The position numbers were made by a program, and so were the translations under genes. The notes beneath the pieces were generated by a model. That model did no database searches, had not been told where the DNA came from, and saw nothing but the letters and a program-made list of their open reading frames with translations. A stretch of 48,108 bases of DNA from a virus: IMG/VR virus record IMGVR_UViG_3300006954_000001, positions 1-48,108 of that record. One strand, given 5' to 3'. This document shows positions 16,571 to 23,519 of the stretch, piece after piece; positions within the stretch are counted from its first letter, which is position 1, and every line of letters starts with the position of its first letter.

Positions 16571-16790
16571 TGACGGGCTCCGGCACGTCCAGCGACGGCA
16601 GGTTGTGATGCTCGGTCCACGGCGTTGCATCCTGCGGCACGGCGACATCGGATGTATGCGCGCCAACATTCACCATCTGGACGTTGCAGGCGACGCATTC
16701 GGCCGTCGGTGACAGGCGCGGCATCACCAGCACGACGCGCGTGTGCTGCTTGCACTTGGGGCAGACAAAGATCCACGACGACACGTTCAC
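16560..16790 (-). CDS. Small zinc-ribbon-like protein
   Basis: 76 residues from GTG 16790 (GTGA overlap). The first part reads FVCPKCKQHTRVV and then CVACN, a two-knuckle CxxC...CxxC zinc ribbon. The rest is acidic and probably disordered. Comparable zinc ribbons occur in transcription and translation modulators, but nothing indicates the partner here. Confidence 0.6.
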   Translation of the reverse strand: MNVSSWIFVCPKCKQHTRVVLVMPRLSPTAECVACNVQMVNVGAHTSDVAVPQDATPWTEHHNLPSLDVPEPVNGP

Positions 16791-17038
16791 TTGATTTTCC
16801 TCTCCTTCGCCCGCCGCGCGACGGCGGGGGCCTTCCACGGGGTGTCACAGGTATCGCAGGCAAGATCCACAAGCGTCATCTGCGCGATGAAGGCGTCGCC
16901 TCGCGTGAACGAACGACAGATGAAGCGCGGACCCGAGGCCGTCGCGTTCATGCACCGGCAGTTCTTGTGCCACTCGACGACGCGCTCCGTCCTCGGCTTC
17001 CTCGCCTTGCGCGTGCGGCGGGCGGGCGGGGGCGTCAT
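16787..17038 (-). CDS. Small Cys-motif basic protein
   Basis: 83 residues from ATG 17038 (ATGA overlap). The N-terminus is strongly basic and Pro-rich (PPPARRTRKARKPRTER). CRC and a later CDTCD could form a zinc site. The C-terminus is again basic. Nucleic-acid binding is plausible from composition; function unknown. Confidence 0.6.
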   Translation of the reverse strand: MTPPPARRTRKARKPRTERVVEWHKNCRCMNATASGPRFICRSFTRGDAFIAQMTLVDLACDTCDTPWKAPAVARRAKERKIK

Positions 17039-17322
17039 GGGGCCTCCTTGTTGTAGGCCGTGACGTGCGACAACGCGTACTCGCGCACCTTCTCGGCGGT
17101 GGCGGACATGATGGTCTTGCCGCAGGAGCAGGTGGTCTTCCAGCGTCCGTTCGGATGCTGCCACGGCTCCTTGGTCGCGTGGACCTCGCGCTCCATCTCA
17201 GCGACTTCGGCGGCCCCTCCGCACGCAACGCAACGCCGAGCGTAGCCGCAGCCTGCGCCAAGCCACTCGCCGCAGGACTCACAATGCTCGCCGTCCAGAA
17301 CAGCATCGGTGTAGTCGCTCAC
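17035..17322 (-). CDS. Multi-cysteine zinc-binding-like protein
   Basis: 95 residues from GTG 17322 (GTGA overlap). CESCGEWLG, then CGYARRCVACGG, then CSCG give eight or more cysteines, enough for two zinc sites. The C-terminus contains a helix (ATAEKVREYALSHVTA). Family not recognised. Confidence 0.6.
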   Translation of the reverse strand: MSDYTDAVLDGEHCESCGEWLGAGCGYARRCVACGGAAEVAEMEREVHATKEPWQHPNGRWKTTCSCGKTIMSATAEKVREYALSHVTAYNKEAP

Positions 17323-17606
17323 GGCTGCGCCTCGGCCCCGCCGCCCCGGGCAAGCGAGCGAGAGCCTTCGTGTGCGGCCCTGCTCGTTGACGGCGGCACC
17401 GCGCATCCAGCCATGCACTCCTCCGTGTATTGGTGCAGCGTCTTGCGCTTGCACTTCGGGCACTCCGAAGCGAACTCGCCGGCCTGCTCCTCTGGCGTGC
17501 AGGTGTGCGCCTTGACGCGCTCGGCGTAGTGGTCCGCCTGAGAGCGCGACGGCTCGCCCATCGCGTCCATGTACGCCCGGCTCCAGCACTTCTCGCAGGC
17601 GCTCAC
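17319..17606 (-). CDS. Small Cys-motif protein with SQADHY segment
   Basis: 95 residues from GTG 17606 (GTGA overlap). It begins with ACEKCWSRAYMD, followed by SRSQADHYAERVKAHTCTPE, a motif seen in several phage hypothetical proteins. A second CPKC and a Cys pair near EECMAGC follow. Likely zinc-binding; function unknown. Confidence 0.6.
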   Translation of the reverse strand: MSACEKCWSRAYMDAMGEPSRSQADHYAERVKAHTCTPEEQAGEFASECPKCKRKTLHQYTEECMAGCAVPPSTSRAAHEGSRSLARGGGAEAQP

Positions 17607-18949
17607 GCCGCACCTCCGCCGCCGCGTGCGGCCAGATAGGCGTCGAGGGCGTCCACGACGGTGTGCGTCTGCTTCCAGTGGTCGGAGCCGCCGGCCATCC
17701 ACAGGCGGTCCAGCGCGAGGCACAGCGCCTCCCGCGCCTTGCCCGCCTCGCCCCCGTCCGCGGCAGGAGGGGCGGACGAGAGGCCCAGCACGACGTAGCC
17801 GGGCGCCACGCCGAAGCGGCCACCACTCATGATGTAGCCGATCTGCGTGTGGTACGAGCGCCCGTGGTAGCCGCTCGCCTCCGACCACTCGCGCAGCATG
17901 AGCCTGTCGCCCACGCGGAAGTCGCGGTCGGCCTTGCGGACCTCGAAGCGTTTGCTGCCGTCGCACAGGGCCTCGAAGAACTCAGGCCAGACCTTGAGGT
18001 CGTGGCAGACCGGATCTCGCTCCGCCCCGCTCGGGCGCGGAGGCGGGGCGGCCACGGCGCCAAGGGGCACGGCCGCCTCGTACAGTCGCGTGGCCGAACC
18101 GAGAAGGCGCTGCGACGTGGCAAGCTCCGCTGTGAGCCGCTGGACCTCGGCAATCTCCCCGCGCAGTGCCGTGTTCATCTCGCCGCGCTCGCGCTCCAGA
18201 TCGTTCTTGTCGGCCCGCAGCCGTTCGCACTCCGCCTCGGCGCGAGCGGCGCGGGACTCCGCGGCGGCAACGAGAGCCTTCTGCTCGCTGACGTGATTGC
18301 GGGACGTGATGAGTTGTCCCCAGATCACGTCGCGCGCAGACAGCGCCTCGTCCCGCTCGCGATTCGCCCGCTCCGCCGCAGCGGCCTCGGCGGCGCGGAT
18401 GTTAGTCACGATGTACGCCTTGTCGTCCGATGCGAGTTGGGCGGCGTGGCGATAACGCAGGTGGATGAGGATGTTCTCGGCCCGCTGCTCAGGCGTCGTC
18501 GCGTCCACGGGCTCCGCCGTCATCGCCTCGGCGCGCGGCGGGGAAGGGGCCGCAGGATCGGCGGCCGGGAGCGTCCGCTTATAGGGCTTCGTCGGGTCGT
18601 CACCCTCGCCGCATTTCACGGTGGGCTGATCCGGCTTGTCGCTACCCGATCCTGCGGCCTTCTTCGTCTCGTTCGGCAGCGCGGCGAGGGCGGCAAGCGC
18701 AGCGGAGAGGCGCGCGGCTCTCTCTTGCCAATCTTGGTCGCCGCCCATGCGGAGGTAGAAGCCGCAGGCCCTCGCCGCCTCCGCCACCTTCTCCAGCAGC
18801 GCCTGAGAGGTGCGGCGGGCGAGAAGCTCGCGGGCCATGCGAATCTCGTCCGGACTGCTACTGAATGCGTAGGCGGCGATGTTGCTCAGCCTTTCATCGC
18901 TCAATCCGCCAGAGCCGGCGGCGGGAGAGGGAGAGGATGGGGTGGTCAC
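17603..18949 (-). CDS. Coiled-coil protein with C-terminal DUF3850 (ASCH-like) domain
   Basis: 448 residues from GTG 18949 (GTGA overlap); the frame continues upstream but only across the neighbouring gene. The N-terminus is Ser/Ala/Pro-rich. Residues about 165-270 form a coiled coil (ERANRERDEALSARD and RAEAECERLRADKNDLER). Residues about 315-395 are a DUF3850 domain: HDLKVWPEFFEALCDGSKRF, then EVRKADRDFRVGDRL, then YHGRSYHTQIGYI. ASCH/DUF3850 folds bind RNA or modified nucleosides. About 50 extra helical residues follow. DUF3850 proteins are usually free-standing and under 100 residues, so this long form is unusual. Confidence 0.75.
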   Translation of the reverse strand: MTTPSSPSPAAGSGGLSDERLSNIAAYAFSSSPDEIRMARELLARRTSQALLEKVAEAARACGFYLRMGGDQDWQERAARLSAALAALAALPNETKKAAGSGSDKPDQPTVKCGEGDDPTKPYKRTLPAADPAAPSPPRAEAMTAEPVDATTPEQRAENILIHLRYRHAAQLASDDKAYIVTNIRAAEAAAAERANRERDEALSARDVIWGQLITSRNHVSEQKALVAAAESRAARAEAECERLRADKNDLERERGEMNTALRGEIAEVQRLTAELATSQRLLGSATRLYEAAVPLGAVAAPPPRPSGAERDPVCHDLKVWPEFFEALCDGSKRFEVRKADRDFRVGDRLMLREWSEASGYHGRSYHTQIGYIMSGGRFGVAPGYVVLGLSSAPPAADGGEAGKAREALCLALDRLWMAGGSDHWKQTHTVVDALDAYLAARGGGGAA

Positions 18950-19359
18950 TGAGTTGCTCCGATGAAGTCGGGATGCTTGGTGCGAACGTGGGCAGCCATC
19001 CGCGTTGCGGCGAAGCTGCGGTTGCAGCACGGGCACAGGCCGTGAGCGGCGCGCTTCTTGGCTCGCGTGGCCTGCCCCTTGAAGGCCGACGCCTTCCGCT
19101 GCGCCTCTTCCTTGCGGCGCTGCTCGCGCTCGGCCCATTCGCGGTTGGACTGGCTGCACTGTTGCGCGTGGGCGAGAGCGCGCTTGGTCTTTTCCAGTTC
19201 CGTCTCGCCGTAATAGACGTTGGCGTGCTTCATCGGGCAGAAGAACTCCGCATGGTCCTCGCGCCTGTGCCGCTGGAACTCGACCGTGATGCCGAAGGCC
19301 ATGCTGCAAGTTGCACAGTGGATCACGGAGACCGTGCCGGTGAACAGTTGCGTAGTCAC
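18946..19359 (-). CDS. Two-zinc-finger protein with basic linker
   Basis: 137 residues from GTG 19359. An N-terminal CATCSMAF with a following HRREDH and FFCP, and a C-terminal CPCCNRSFAATRMAAHVRTKH, look like two classical-type fingers. Between them is a long Lys/Arg/Glu/Gln helix (REWAEREQRRKEEAQRKASA). DNA or RNA binding is likely from the layout. Coupled by GTGA on both sides. Confidence 0.65.
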   Translation of the reverse strand: MTTQLFTGTVSVIHCATCSMAFGITVEFQRHRREDHAEFFCPMKHANVYYGETELEKTKRALAHAQQCSQSNREWAEREQRRKEEAQRKASAFKGQATRAKKRAAHGLCPCCNRSFAATRMAAHVRTKHPDFIGATQ

Positions 19360-19472
19360 GACCTCAGCCCCCACATCAGCGTCAGCGCCACCAAGCACCC
19401 CATCACCACGACCGCAGCCCAGACCGTCTGGAGCCGCTGGTCCTCGTCGCGCCACTCGATCAGGCGGGGCAT
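19356..19472 (-). CDS. 38-residue single-pass membrane peptide
   Basis: ATG 19472 starts 2 bases after the upstream stop, and the TGA overlaps the next GTG as GTGA. The charged N-terminus (MPRLIEWRDEDQR) is followed by one hydrophobic segment (VWAAVVVMGCLVALTLMW). The packing and the clean membrane segment support a real gene. Possible roles include superinfection exclusion or membrane modulation, but nothing specific is visible. Confidence 0.55.
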   Translation of the reverse strand: MPRLIEWRDEDQRLQTVWAAVVVMGCLVALTLMWGLRS

Positions 19473-19474
19473 GG

Positions 19475-19801
19475 TCAGGGCTCCTTGCGGATGGGGAGGG
19501 TGAGGACGTTGGCACCTGCGCCAGCATCGAAGAACCGAACGAAGTCACCGGGGGCTCCATCCCTGACGAGCCCTTTGGTTTGCAGATCAACGTAGTTGGC
19601 CCATTCCGGCGACGAGTCCCACGTCTTGCCCCACACGCGCACGCCGCAGGCATTCGCGCACGGGCAACTCGTCGGCTCGCAACCAAGCCCTGCGGGGAGC
19701 GCATCAATCGCGGGCTTCCCTCCCTCGGCCAAGCGTGCGTTGCAGAACGCCAGCGCCGCGTCGTACAGCGGGGCCGGCACCTCAAGCCTCACAGGTTCCA
19801 T
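19475..19801 (-). CDS. Hypothetical Cys-containing protein, 108 residues
   Basis: ATG 19801 is preceded by a purine-rich ribosome site (GAGGGAGAGAG). The N-terminal helical region is followed by CEPTSCPCANACG (four Cys in a short span), then an alpha/beta region. It is the first gene after a strong hairpin, so its expression may be set by read-through from the ssDNA-binding-like gene. Function unknown. Confidence 0.6.
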   Translation of the reverse strand: MEPVRLEVPAPLYDAALAFCNARLAEGGKPAIDALPAGLGCEPTSCPCANACGVRVWGKTWDSSPEWANYVDLQTKGLVRDGAPGDFVRFFDAGAGANVLTLPIRKEP

Positions 19802-19823
19802 GTCTCTCTCCCTCTCAGGTAAA

Positions 19824-19891
19824 GCGCGCCGGGCCGGAGGGCCTAGGAAAATGGGGAGAAAGGGGGAGTTGCCCTTCCCGGCCCAGCGCGC
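19824..19891 (-). terminator. Long hairpin after the ssDNA-binding-like gene
   Basis: A 14-base arm GCGCGCCGGGCCGG (19824-19837) pairs with CCGGCCCAGCGCGC (19878-19891), with one position read as G-U on the leftward transcript. Inside it AGGGC (19838-19842) pairs with GCCCT (19871-19875). Leftward it is followed by TTTACC. It starts 8 bases beyond the stop codon at 19899, so partial termination or mRNA protection is likely. Confidence 0.7.
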
Positions 19892-19898
19892 AGATGTT

Positions 19899-20546
19899 TC
19901 AGAGATCCTTCAGGTTGATGCTCTTCGCGCCCTTCAGGTCAAAAGGGACGCGGCTGATGCCGTCCTCGTCTTCCCCGGACTCATCAGAGCCGGACGGCTG
20001 GGCCACGGGCTTGTTGTAGCCCTGCCCAGCGAGGAAGGCGCGAGCGGCAGCGTTGTCCTTCTCGCGCTGCGTCTTCACCCAATCCGGCAGCGTGGTGCTG
20101 ATGGGCTGCATCAACACGGCTCCGGGGCGAGGCTTCATGATGGACGCGATCTTGGCCGAGAAGGTGCCGTCCGCCTTGGCCCGATGCTCGATGTTGAGCG
20201 ATGCCATGCGGCCACGCATCGAGCCAAGGGGGAAGCCCACGAGCTTGGGCGGGCACTCCTTGCCCAGCCAGCCCTTCATGAGCTTGGCGAAGCCGGAGTT
20301 CTCCCCGTACTTGATGCTCTTCGTGTAGGTGCTGATGGAGTAGGGCTTCCCATCGGCCATCTTCTCGTCGAGGTCGAAGAAGAAGCGGACCCCGCGCACG
20401 ACACCCTTCGGGATGCCGTTGAACTCGTCCACGATCTCGCCCCAATCCACCACCGCGAAGCAGACTGCATCGTGCAGCCCTTCGCCGGGGATGGGTTGCT
20501 GGGGAGCGGGCGGCGCGCTGCCGCCTCCGTAATCCAGATCACTCAT
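19899..20546 (-). CDS. ssDNA-binding-like replication/recombination protein (NGO0469-type)
   Basis: 215 residues from ATG 20546, overlapping the upstream gene by 4. The core GEGLHDAVCFAVVDWGEIVD, then RGVRFFFDLDEK and GKPYSISTYTKSIK, resembles an OB-fold-like phage family typified by NGO0469, often placed with replication genes. The domain ends near residue 150. The tail has an acidic stretch (SDESGEDEDG), as SSB proteins do, though here followed by about 20 more residues. It would coat single-stranded DNA or aid recombination. The family call is by pattern. Confidence 0.6.
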   Translation of the reverse strand: MSDLDYGGGSAPPAPQQPIPGEGLHDAVCFAVVDWGEIVDEFNGIPKGVVRGVRFFFDLDEKMADGKPYSISTYTKSIKYGENSGFAKLMKGWLGKECPPKLVGFPLGSMRGRMASLNIEHRAKADGTFSAKIASIMKPRPGAVLMQPISTTLPDWVKTQREKDNAAARAFLAGQGYNKPVAQPSGSDESGEDEDGISRVPFDLKGAKSINLKDL

Positions 20547-20923
20547 GGTGCTTTCTCCTGTGTGTGGTCACTGGCCGAATGGCACGGGACCGGGGTTAGT
20601 CTTCCTTGGGCGGCAAGGCCGCCGTCGCATTCGTAGTCCCACCACCCTCTCGGGTTCCATCTGGCGGGCTGTAGGACAGTGAGGGCGATCTGGCCGTCGT
20701 ACATGACCCGAGCGCCGGGGGCGTACAAAGGCCCGCCAGAGGGCTCCACGATGGCCGTGGCGGGCTCGCTCTTCGGAGCGCCCTTCTCCTGCGCCCAAGT
20801 GTCCCCTGCCAGCCGGCAGTAGGAGCGATAGCCCTCCGGGTTGTCCTCGGCCCAATGGGCCTCGTCGGGGTAGCCACCGTAGCAGTCCCGGTTGTAGTCG
20901 CGTTCCCCGTACCAGCCGCTCAC
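20543..20923 (-). CDS. Hypothetical aromatic-rich protein, 126 residues
   Basis: GTG start at 20923 (GTGA overlap). It opens with a Tyr/Trp/Asp-rich region (GWYGERDYNRDCYGGYPDE) and has a beta-like centre (ARVMYDGQIALTVLQPARWN). It is coupled to the ssDNA-binding-like gene downstream. No family recognised. Confidence 0.6.
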   Translation of the reverse strand: MSGWYGERDYNRDCYGGYPDEAHWAEDNPEGYRSYCRLAGDTWAQEKGAPKSEPATAIVEPSGGPLYAPGARVMYDGQIALTVLQPARWNPRGWWDYECDGGLAAQGRLTPVPCHSASDHTQEKAP

Positions 20924-21171
20924 AGGACTTCCTCCACCAGCCCGGCCCTTGCATCAGCAGGCAGGGCCTTGAGGAAGGCGCGTGTGACGTAGCCTTCGCC
21001 GGCCTCGTGGGCTTCCTCGACGTAGGACGCCACCACCTCGCGGAGCGCGTCCATGATGGGAAGGTCGAAGTCCCTATCGGCCATCTTTCCGGCCTCGATG
21101 AGCTTGACCACCACCGCATCCACGATGATGTCGGCGTACTTCTCGGCGTAGCGGATCGCAGGCGTGTCCAT
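20920..21171 (-). CDS. Hypothetical helical protein, 83 residues
   Basis: ATG 21171 shares a base with the upstream stop; GTG 21174 is an equally possible start, and GGGGGAG lies just before both. Entirely helical and acidic (YAEKYADIIVDAVVVKLIEA and YVEEAHEAGEGYV). No motif recognised; likely an oligomerising early protein. Confidence 0.55.
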   Translation of the reverse strand: MDTPAIRYAEKYADIIVDAVVVKLIEAGKMADRDFDLPIMDALREVVASYVEEAHEAGEGYVTRAFLKALPADARAGLVEEVL

Positions 21172-21467
21172 CACTCCCCCTTGTCGTCGTGGTTGATCTG
21201 CTGGAGCCGGACGTGGAGGCCAGCAAGCTCGGAGGCGATCTCGTCCACCAGATGCGAGGGGCGGCCATCCAAGAGGGATGCGGCCTTCCTCAGCGCCTTC
21301 TCCGTGAGGCCGAGGGAGGTGATGGCCGAGTCACAGAGGCGACGGCCGGTGAAGCCACCGGCCTCCATCTCCAGCAGCACCTCCGCCTCCCGGCGGCGAG
21401 CGGCCTTGTAGGCCGCTCTGTCGCCAGCGTGCTTGAGTTCAGTGTTGAGGTCGGACATGCCGGACAT
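21171..21467 (-). CDS. Hypothetical helical protein, 98 residues
   Basis: ATG 21467 follows GGGAGG and lies one base beyond the stop of the XRE-type regulator gene. Basic helical N-terminus (RAAYKAARRREAEVLLEME), then helical segments. Being second in the operon it is probably co-expressed with the repressor. Function unknown. Confidence 0.6.
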   Translation of the reverse strand: MSGMSDLNTELKHAGDRAAYKAARRREAEVLLEMEAGGFTGRRLCDSAITSLGLTEKALRKAASLLDGRPSHLVDEIASELAGLHVRLQQINHDDKGE

Positions 21468-21468
21468 C

Positions 21469-21702
21469 TCAGCCTCCCTTCCGGGCCAGCGTCGGCCACA
21501 GGTTGGTGATGTCGTCGCAGTAGAGGCGCGCGAGCGCCTTCATGGTCTTGTGCGAGGGCTCCCGCTTGCCAGCCTCCAGCAGCGAGAGGTAGGCCGGGTC
21601 GATGCCGATGGCGTCGCCAACCTGCCGCTGGGTGAAGCCGCGCGTGATGCGCGCCATCTTCAGGGCCGATGGCTTGCGGGCCTTGATGCTCTTGGTCTTC
21701 AT
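21469..21702 (-). CDS. XRE/Cro-CI-type HTH repressor
   Basis: 77 residues from ATG 21702. The helix-turn-helix is clear at about 24-58: TQRQVGDAIGIDPAYLSLLE with EAGKREPS after it. A Lys/Arg-rich N-terminal arm (KTKSIKARKPSALKMAR) could reach into the minor groove. It has no C-terminal peptidase or dimer domain, so it is Cro-like in size. It heads the leftward operon and diverges from an RHH gene across an 83-bp gap with an inverted repeat, where it probably binds. Confidence 0.8.
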   Translation of the reverse strand: MKTKSIKARKPSALKMARITRGFTQRQVGDAIGIDPAYLSLLEAGKREPSHKTMKALARLYCDDITNLWPTLARKGG

Positions 21703-21710
21703 GGGCGCGG

Positions 21711-21739
21711 ATCTTCGCCTAGGCTTTTCGGCTAGTCAA
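21711..21739 (-). promoter_or_regulatory. Leftward sigma70-like promoter for the XRE operon
   Basis: On the minus strand TTGACT (21739-21734), a 17-base spacer and GAAGAT (21716-21711). The predicted first base is near 21704, two bases from the ATG at 21702, so the mRNA would be practically leaderless. Confidence 0.5.
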
Positions 21740-21753
21740 ATACTTTTCTTGAC
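21735..21753. promoter_or_regulatory. Operator-like inverted repeat at the divergent promoters
   Basis: GTCAA (21735-21739) and TTGAC (21749-21753) form a perfect inverted repeat with a 9-base centre. Each arm is part of one promoter's -35 element, so a dimer bound here would cover both. Likely binder: the XRE protein or the RHH protein. Confidence 0.5.
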
Positions 21754-21778
21754 CGCCAGCGAAATATTCTGGTAGGCT
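21749..21778 (+). promoter_or_regulatory. Rightward sigma70-like promoter for the RHH operon
   Basis: TTGACC at 21749-21754, an 18-base spacer and TAGGCT at 21773-21778. The predicted first base is about 21785, next to the ATG at 21786. GGAG at 21781-21784 is too close to act as a normal ribosome site. Confidence 0.5.
21761..21770. promoter_or_regulatory. Shared 10-mer site GAAATATTCT, copy 1
   Basis: AT-rich word inside the spacer of the rightward promoter. The same 10 bases occur at 26263-26272 upstream of another promoter. In such GC-rich DNA a repeated AT-rich word at two promoters is a reasonable operator candidate. Confidence 0.4.
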
Positions 21779-21785
21779 GCGGAGC

Positions 21786-22085
21786 ATGACTTCCCAGAAG
21801 CGCAAGATGGAGTGCCCCGAGTACGCGCGCATCTGGGCCAATGACGCCATCTGGACCGAAGCGGGCGAGGCGCACCGCGGGCCGATCTATGCTGCGGCCT
21901 ATATCCCGCGCTCGGTCATGGCCATGGTGGATGCCTTCGCTGAAGCCAAGGGCGTCAACCGCTCGTCTCTCCTGCGAGACTGGATACAGGTTGGCCTGAT
22001 GATCGCTGGCGACGACGAGGACATCCGCGGGAAGAACATCGAAGCCCTCTTTCACAAGCATCTGGAGTACCTGCGCGAGACATGA
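21786..22085 (+). CDS. Ribbon-helix-helix-like regulator
   Basis: 99 residues from ATG 21786. The segment AAYIPRSVMAMVDAFAEAKG then NRSSLLRDWIQVGL has the strand-helix-turn-helix order of CopG/Arc regulators (a strand, a first helix, then N-R-S-S starting the second helix). About 35 residues precede it and 25 acidic ones follow. Transcribed divergently from the XRE gene, so the two may form a bistable or early-timing switch. ATGA overlap with the resolvase gene. Confidence 0.6.
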   Translation: MTSQKRKMECPEYARIWANDAIWTEAGEAHRGPIYAAAYIPRSVMAMVDAFAEAKGVNRSSLLRDWIQVGLMIAGDDEDIRGKNIEALFHKHLEYLRET

Positions 22086-22432
22086 ACATCGCATCGAATA
22101 AAGCCAAGGGACGCCAAGGCGAGAACTCCCTTGTCGCCTACCTCCGATCCAAGGGCTTCCCGGTGGAGCGCCGTCGCCTGACCGGCGTGGCCGACTGCGG
22201 CGACCTCGCCAACCTTCAAGGGTGGACGCTGGACTGCAAGGTCCGCAAGGGGCTGGACCTGAGCGGCTGGGTAGACAGCGCCAGAGAGCAGGCCAAGGCG
22301 GCAGAGCTTCGCTTTGGTGGGCCTCATCGTGGGGCCGTAGTCATCAAGCGCCGGATGCACACCGACCCCGCGCGCTGGTTCGTGGTGCTGGACCTCGAAA
22401 CCTTTGCCTCCCTGCTGGAGAAGCCCAAGTGA
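22082..22432 (+). CDS. Holliday-junction-resolvase-like nuclease
   Basis: 116 residues from ATG 22082. KGRQGENSLVAYLRSKGF supplies the N-terminal helix with the conserved Glu (QGE), and GDLANLQGWTLDCKV gives the D...DxK core of the PD-(D/E)xK fold. Length and pattern match small phage and archaeal-type resolvases, which cut four-way junctions during replication or before packaging. Coupled by ATGA to the RHH gene and by GTGA to the next. Confidence 0.7.
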   Translation: MNIASNKAKGRQGENSLVAYLRSKGFPVERRRLTGVADCGDLANLQGWTLDCKVRKGLDLSGWVDSAREQAKAAELRFGGPHRGAVVIKRRMHTDPARWFVVLDLETFASLLEKPK

Positions 22433-22803
22433 CTGTGCCCGTCTGCGCGCGCGGCCACGACATGTCTGTTCCCTACGTCCGCAAGGATGGGCGGAAGGAC
22501 TGTCGGACCTGTATGCGCTACCGCAGGCAGCGAGCGATGGCCACCATGCCGAGGATGCACAGGGGCTCGGGCGAGTCACCGCTGCCGGCATCTCTGCGGA
22601 CAGTGCCGATGGCGGCCCCTGATGACGTGGTGGTGGTGTTCAGCAGGGCGCTGGCGGAGGACATCACTCCGGGGCTCGCGGCCTTGGCCAAGGGGCAGCA
22701 CAATGAGGTGGGCAGGGCGGCGGCGTGGCTCTACAGGGCGATCAGGGCCGAGATGAACAACGAGGTGGCCCACAACGCCAACCAGCGAGCGCCGGGCAGC
22801 TAA
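22429..22803 (+). CDS. Zinc-finger protein, HNH-tail-like
   Basis: 124 residues from GTG 22429 (GTGA overlap). CARGHDM and CRTCMRYRRQR form a CxxGH...CxxC zinc site like the C-terminal cluster of the HNH protein at 13381-13905, but no HNH core is present. The second half is helical (AALAKGQHNEVGRAAAWLYR). It ends this short rightward operon. Possibly a domain left over from, or borrowed by, an HNH enzyme. Confidence 0.6.
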   Translation: MTVPVCARGHDMSVPYVRKDGRKDCRTCMRYRRQRAMATMPRMHRGSGESPLPASLRTVPMAAPDDVVVVFSRALAEDITPGLAALAKGQHNEVGRAAAWLYRAIRAEMNNEVAHNANQRAPGS

Positions 22804-23114
22804 GACGCGGCCGGACTAGCGAACCCCTCCCTCCTCCCCAAGCATCGCAGGGAGCGCGGCTGTCTGAGTCCAGCCAGAGGAGGGTAACCCCCGCTGCCTT
22901 GCGTGCCGCAGCGGCTCAGGCTCCCGGTGTGATCCAACAGCCCTGCTGTTTACAAGGCTGGGGTCGGCCTCGGTCGGGCCTTGACCTTGCGCGGCTCAAA
23001 ACCTAGAACCTGCGCCTATCTCGACTCGACACCGAGATCGTGGCTTCCGCACTGTCGGGAGTCAAGCGTCGCCCGCTCCGGGGATAACTCGGGGCGGGCG
23101 ATAGTCTTATGGGC
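22804..23114. other. Convergent intergenic region
   Basis: No convincing gene. The rightward operon ends at 22803 and a leftward gene ends at 23115. The only clear structure is the strong hairpin at 23070-23100. Short purine-rich words such as AGAGGAGGG at 22876 are not followed by a supported start. Confidence 0.6.
23070..23100. terminator. Bidirectional hairpin terminator
   Basis: CGCCCGCTCCG (23070-23080) pairs with CGGGGCGGGCG (23090-23100), eleven pairs with one T-G, around a 9-base loop. It sits between convergent operons and can fold from either strand. T runs are weak on both sides. Confidence 0.65.
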
Positions 23115-23519
23115 TCAGGCCAGCAGCCAGAGCGGGGTGCGCCTCGAATGGCTGCCGGGCTGCTGCATCTTCACGGTCTTGCCCGAGTCCACGAGGACGC
23201 CCCGCCTGACGGCGTGGTTGATGAGCGAGCCCCAAGCGTGCGATGTGGTGGGTTGCCCCAGCCCTTGGGACAGGAGCCACATGCGAACCTGCTCCCCGCT
23301 GGCTTGAGCGAAGCAGCCCCGCATCCTGCCCAGCAGGGACAGCCCCTTGGCCATCCATGCGGCGTTGTTCTCTGCCACGGAGGCCAGCGCGAGGTCGCGG
23401 GCCTGCTCCTCGGGGTGAAGCTCGACGGGGGCGAAGGCGCTCGGCTTGAAGCTGAACTGCTCCACCTTGAGGCCCTTGGGGGCCACGAACAGCGGCCCCG
23501 GATACTCCCTCGCGCTCAC
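23115..23519 (-). CDS. Winged-helix-like protein
   Basis: 134 residues from GTG 23519 (GTGA overlap). The C-terminal half (FAQASGEQVRMWLLSQGLG, then HAWGSLINHAVRRGVLV, then HSRRTPLWLL) has the helix-helix-wing order of a family of phage winged-helix proteins found near replication genes. The N-terminus is Pro/Glu-rich. It may bind DNA or modulate replication initiation; the partner is unknown. Last gene of the second leftward array. Confidence 0.6.
   Translation of the reverse strand: MSAREYPGPLFVAPKGLKVEQFSFKPSAFAPVELHPEEQARDLALASVAENNAAWMAKGLSLLGRMRGCFAQASGEQVRMWLLSQGLGQPTTSHAWGSLINHAVRRGVLVDSGKTVKMQQPGSHSRRTPLWLLA

Noticed and set aside
22725-23006. 93-residue plus-strand frame into the convergent gap
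   Set aside because: Out of frame with the zinc-finger gene, low-complexity and without a ribosome site.
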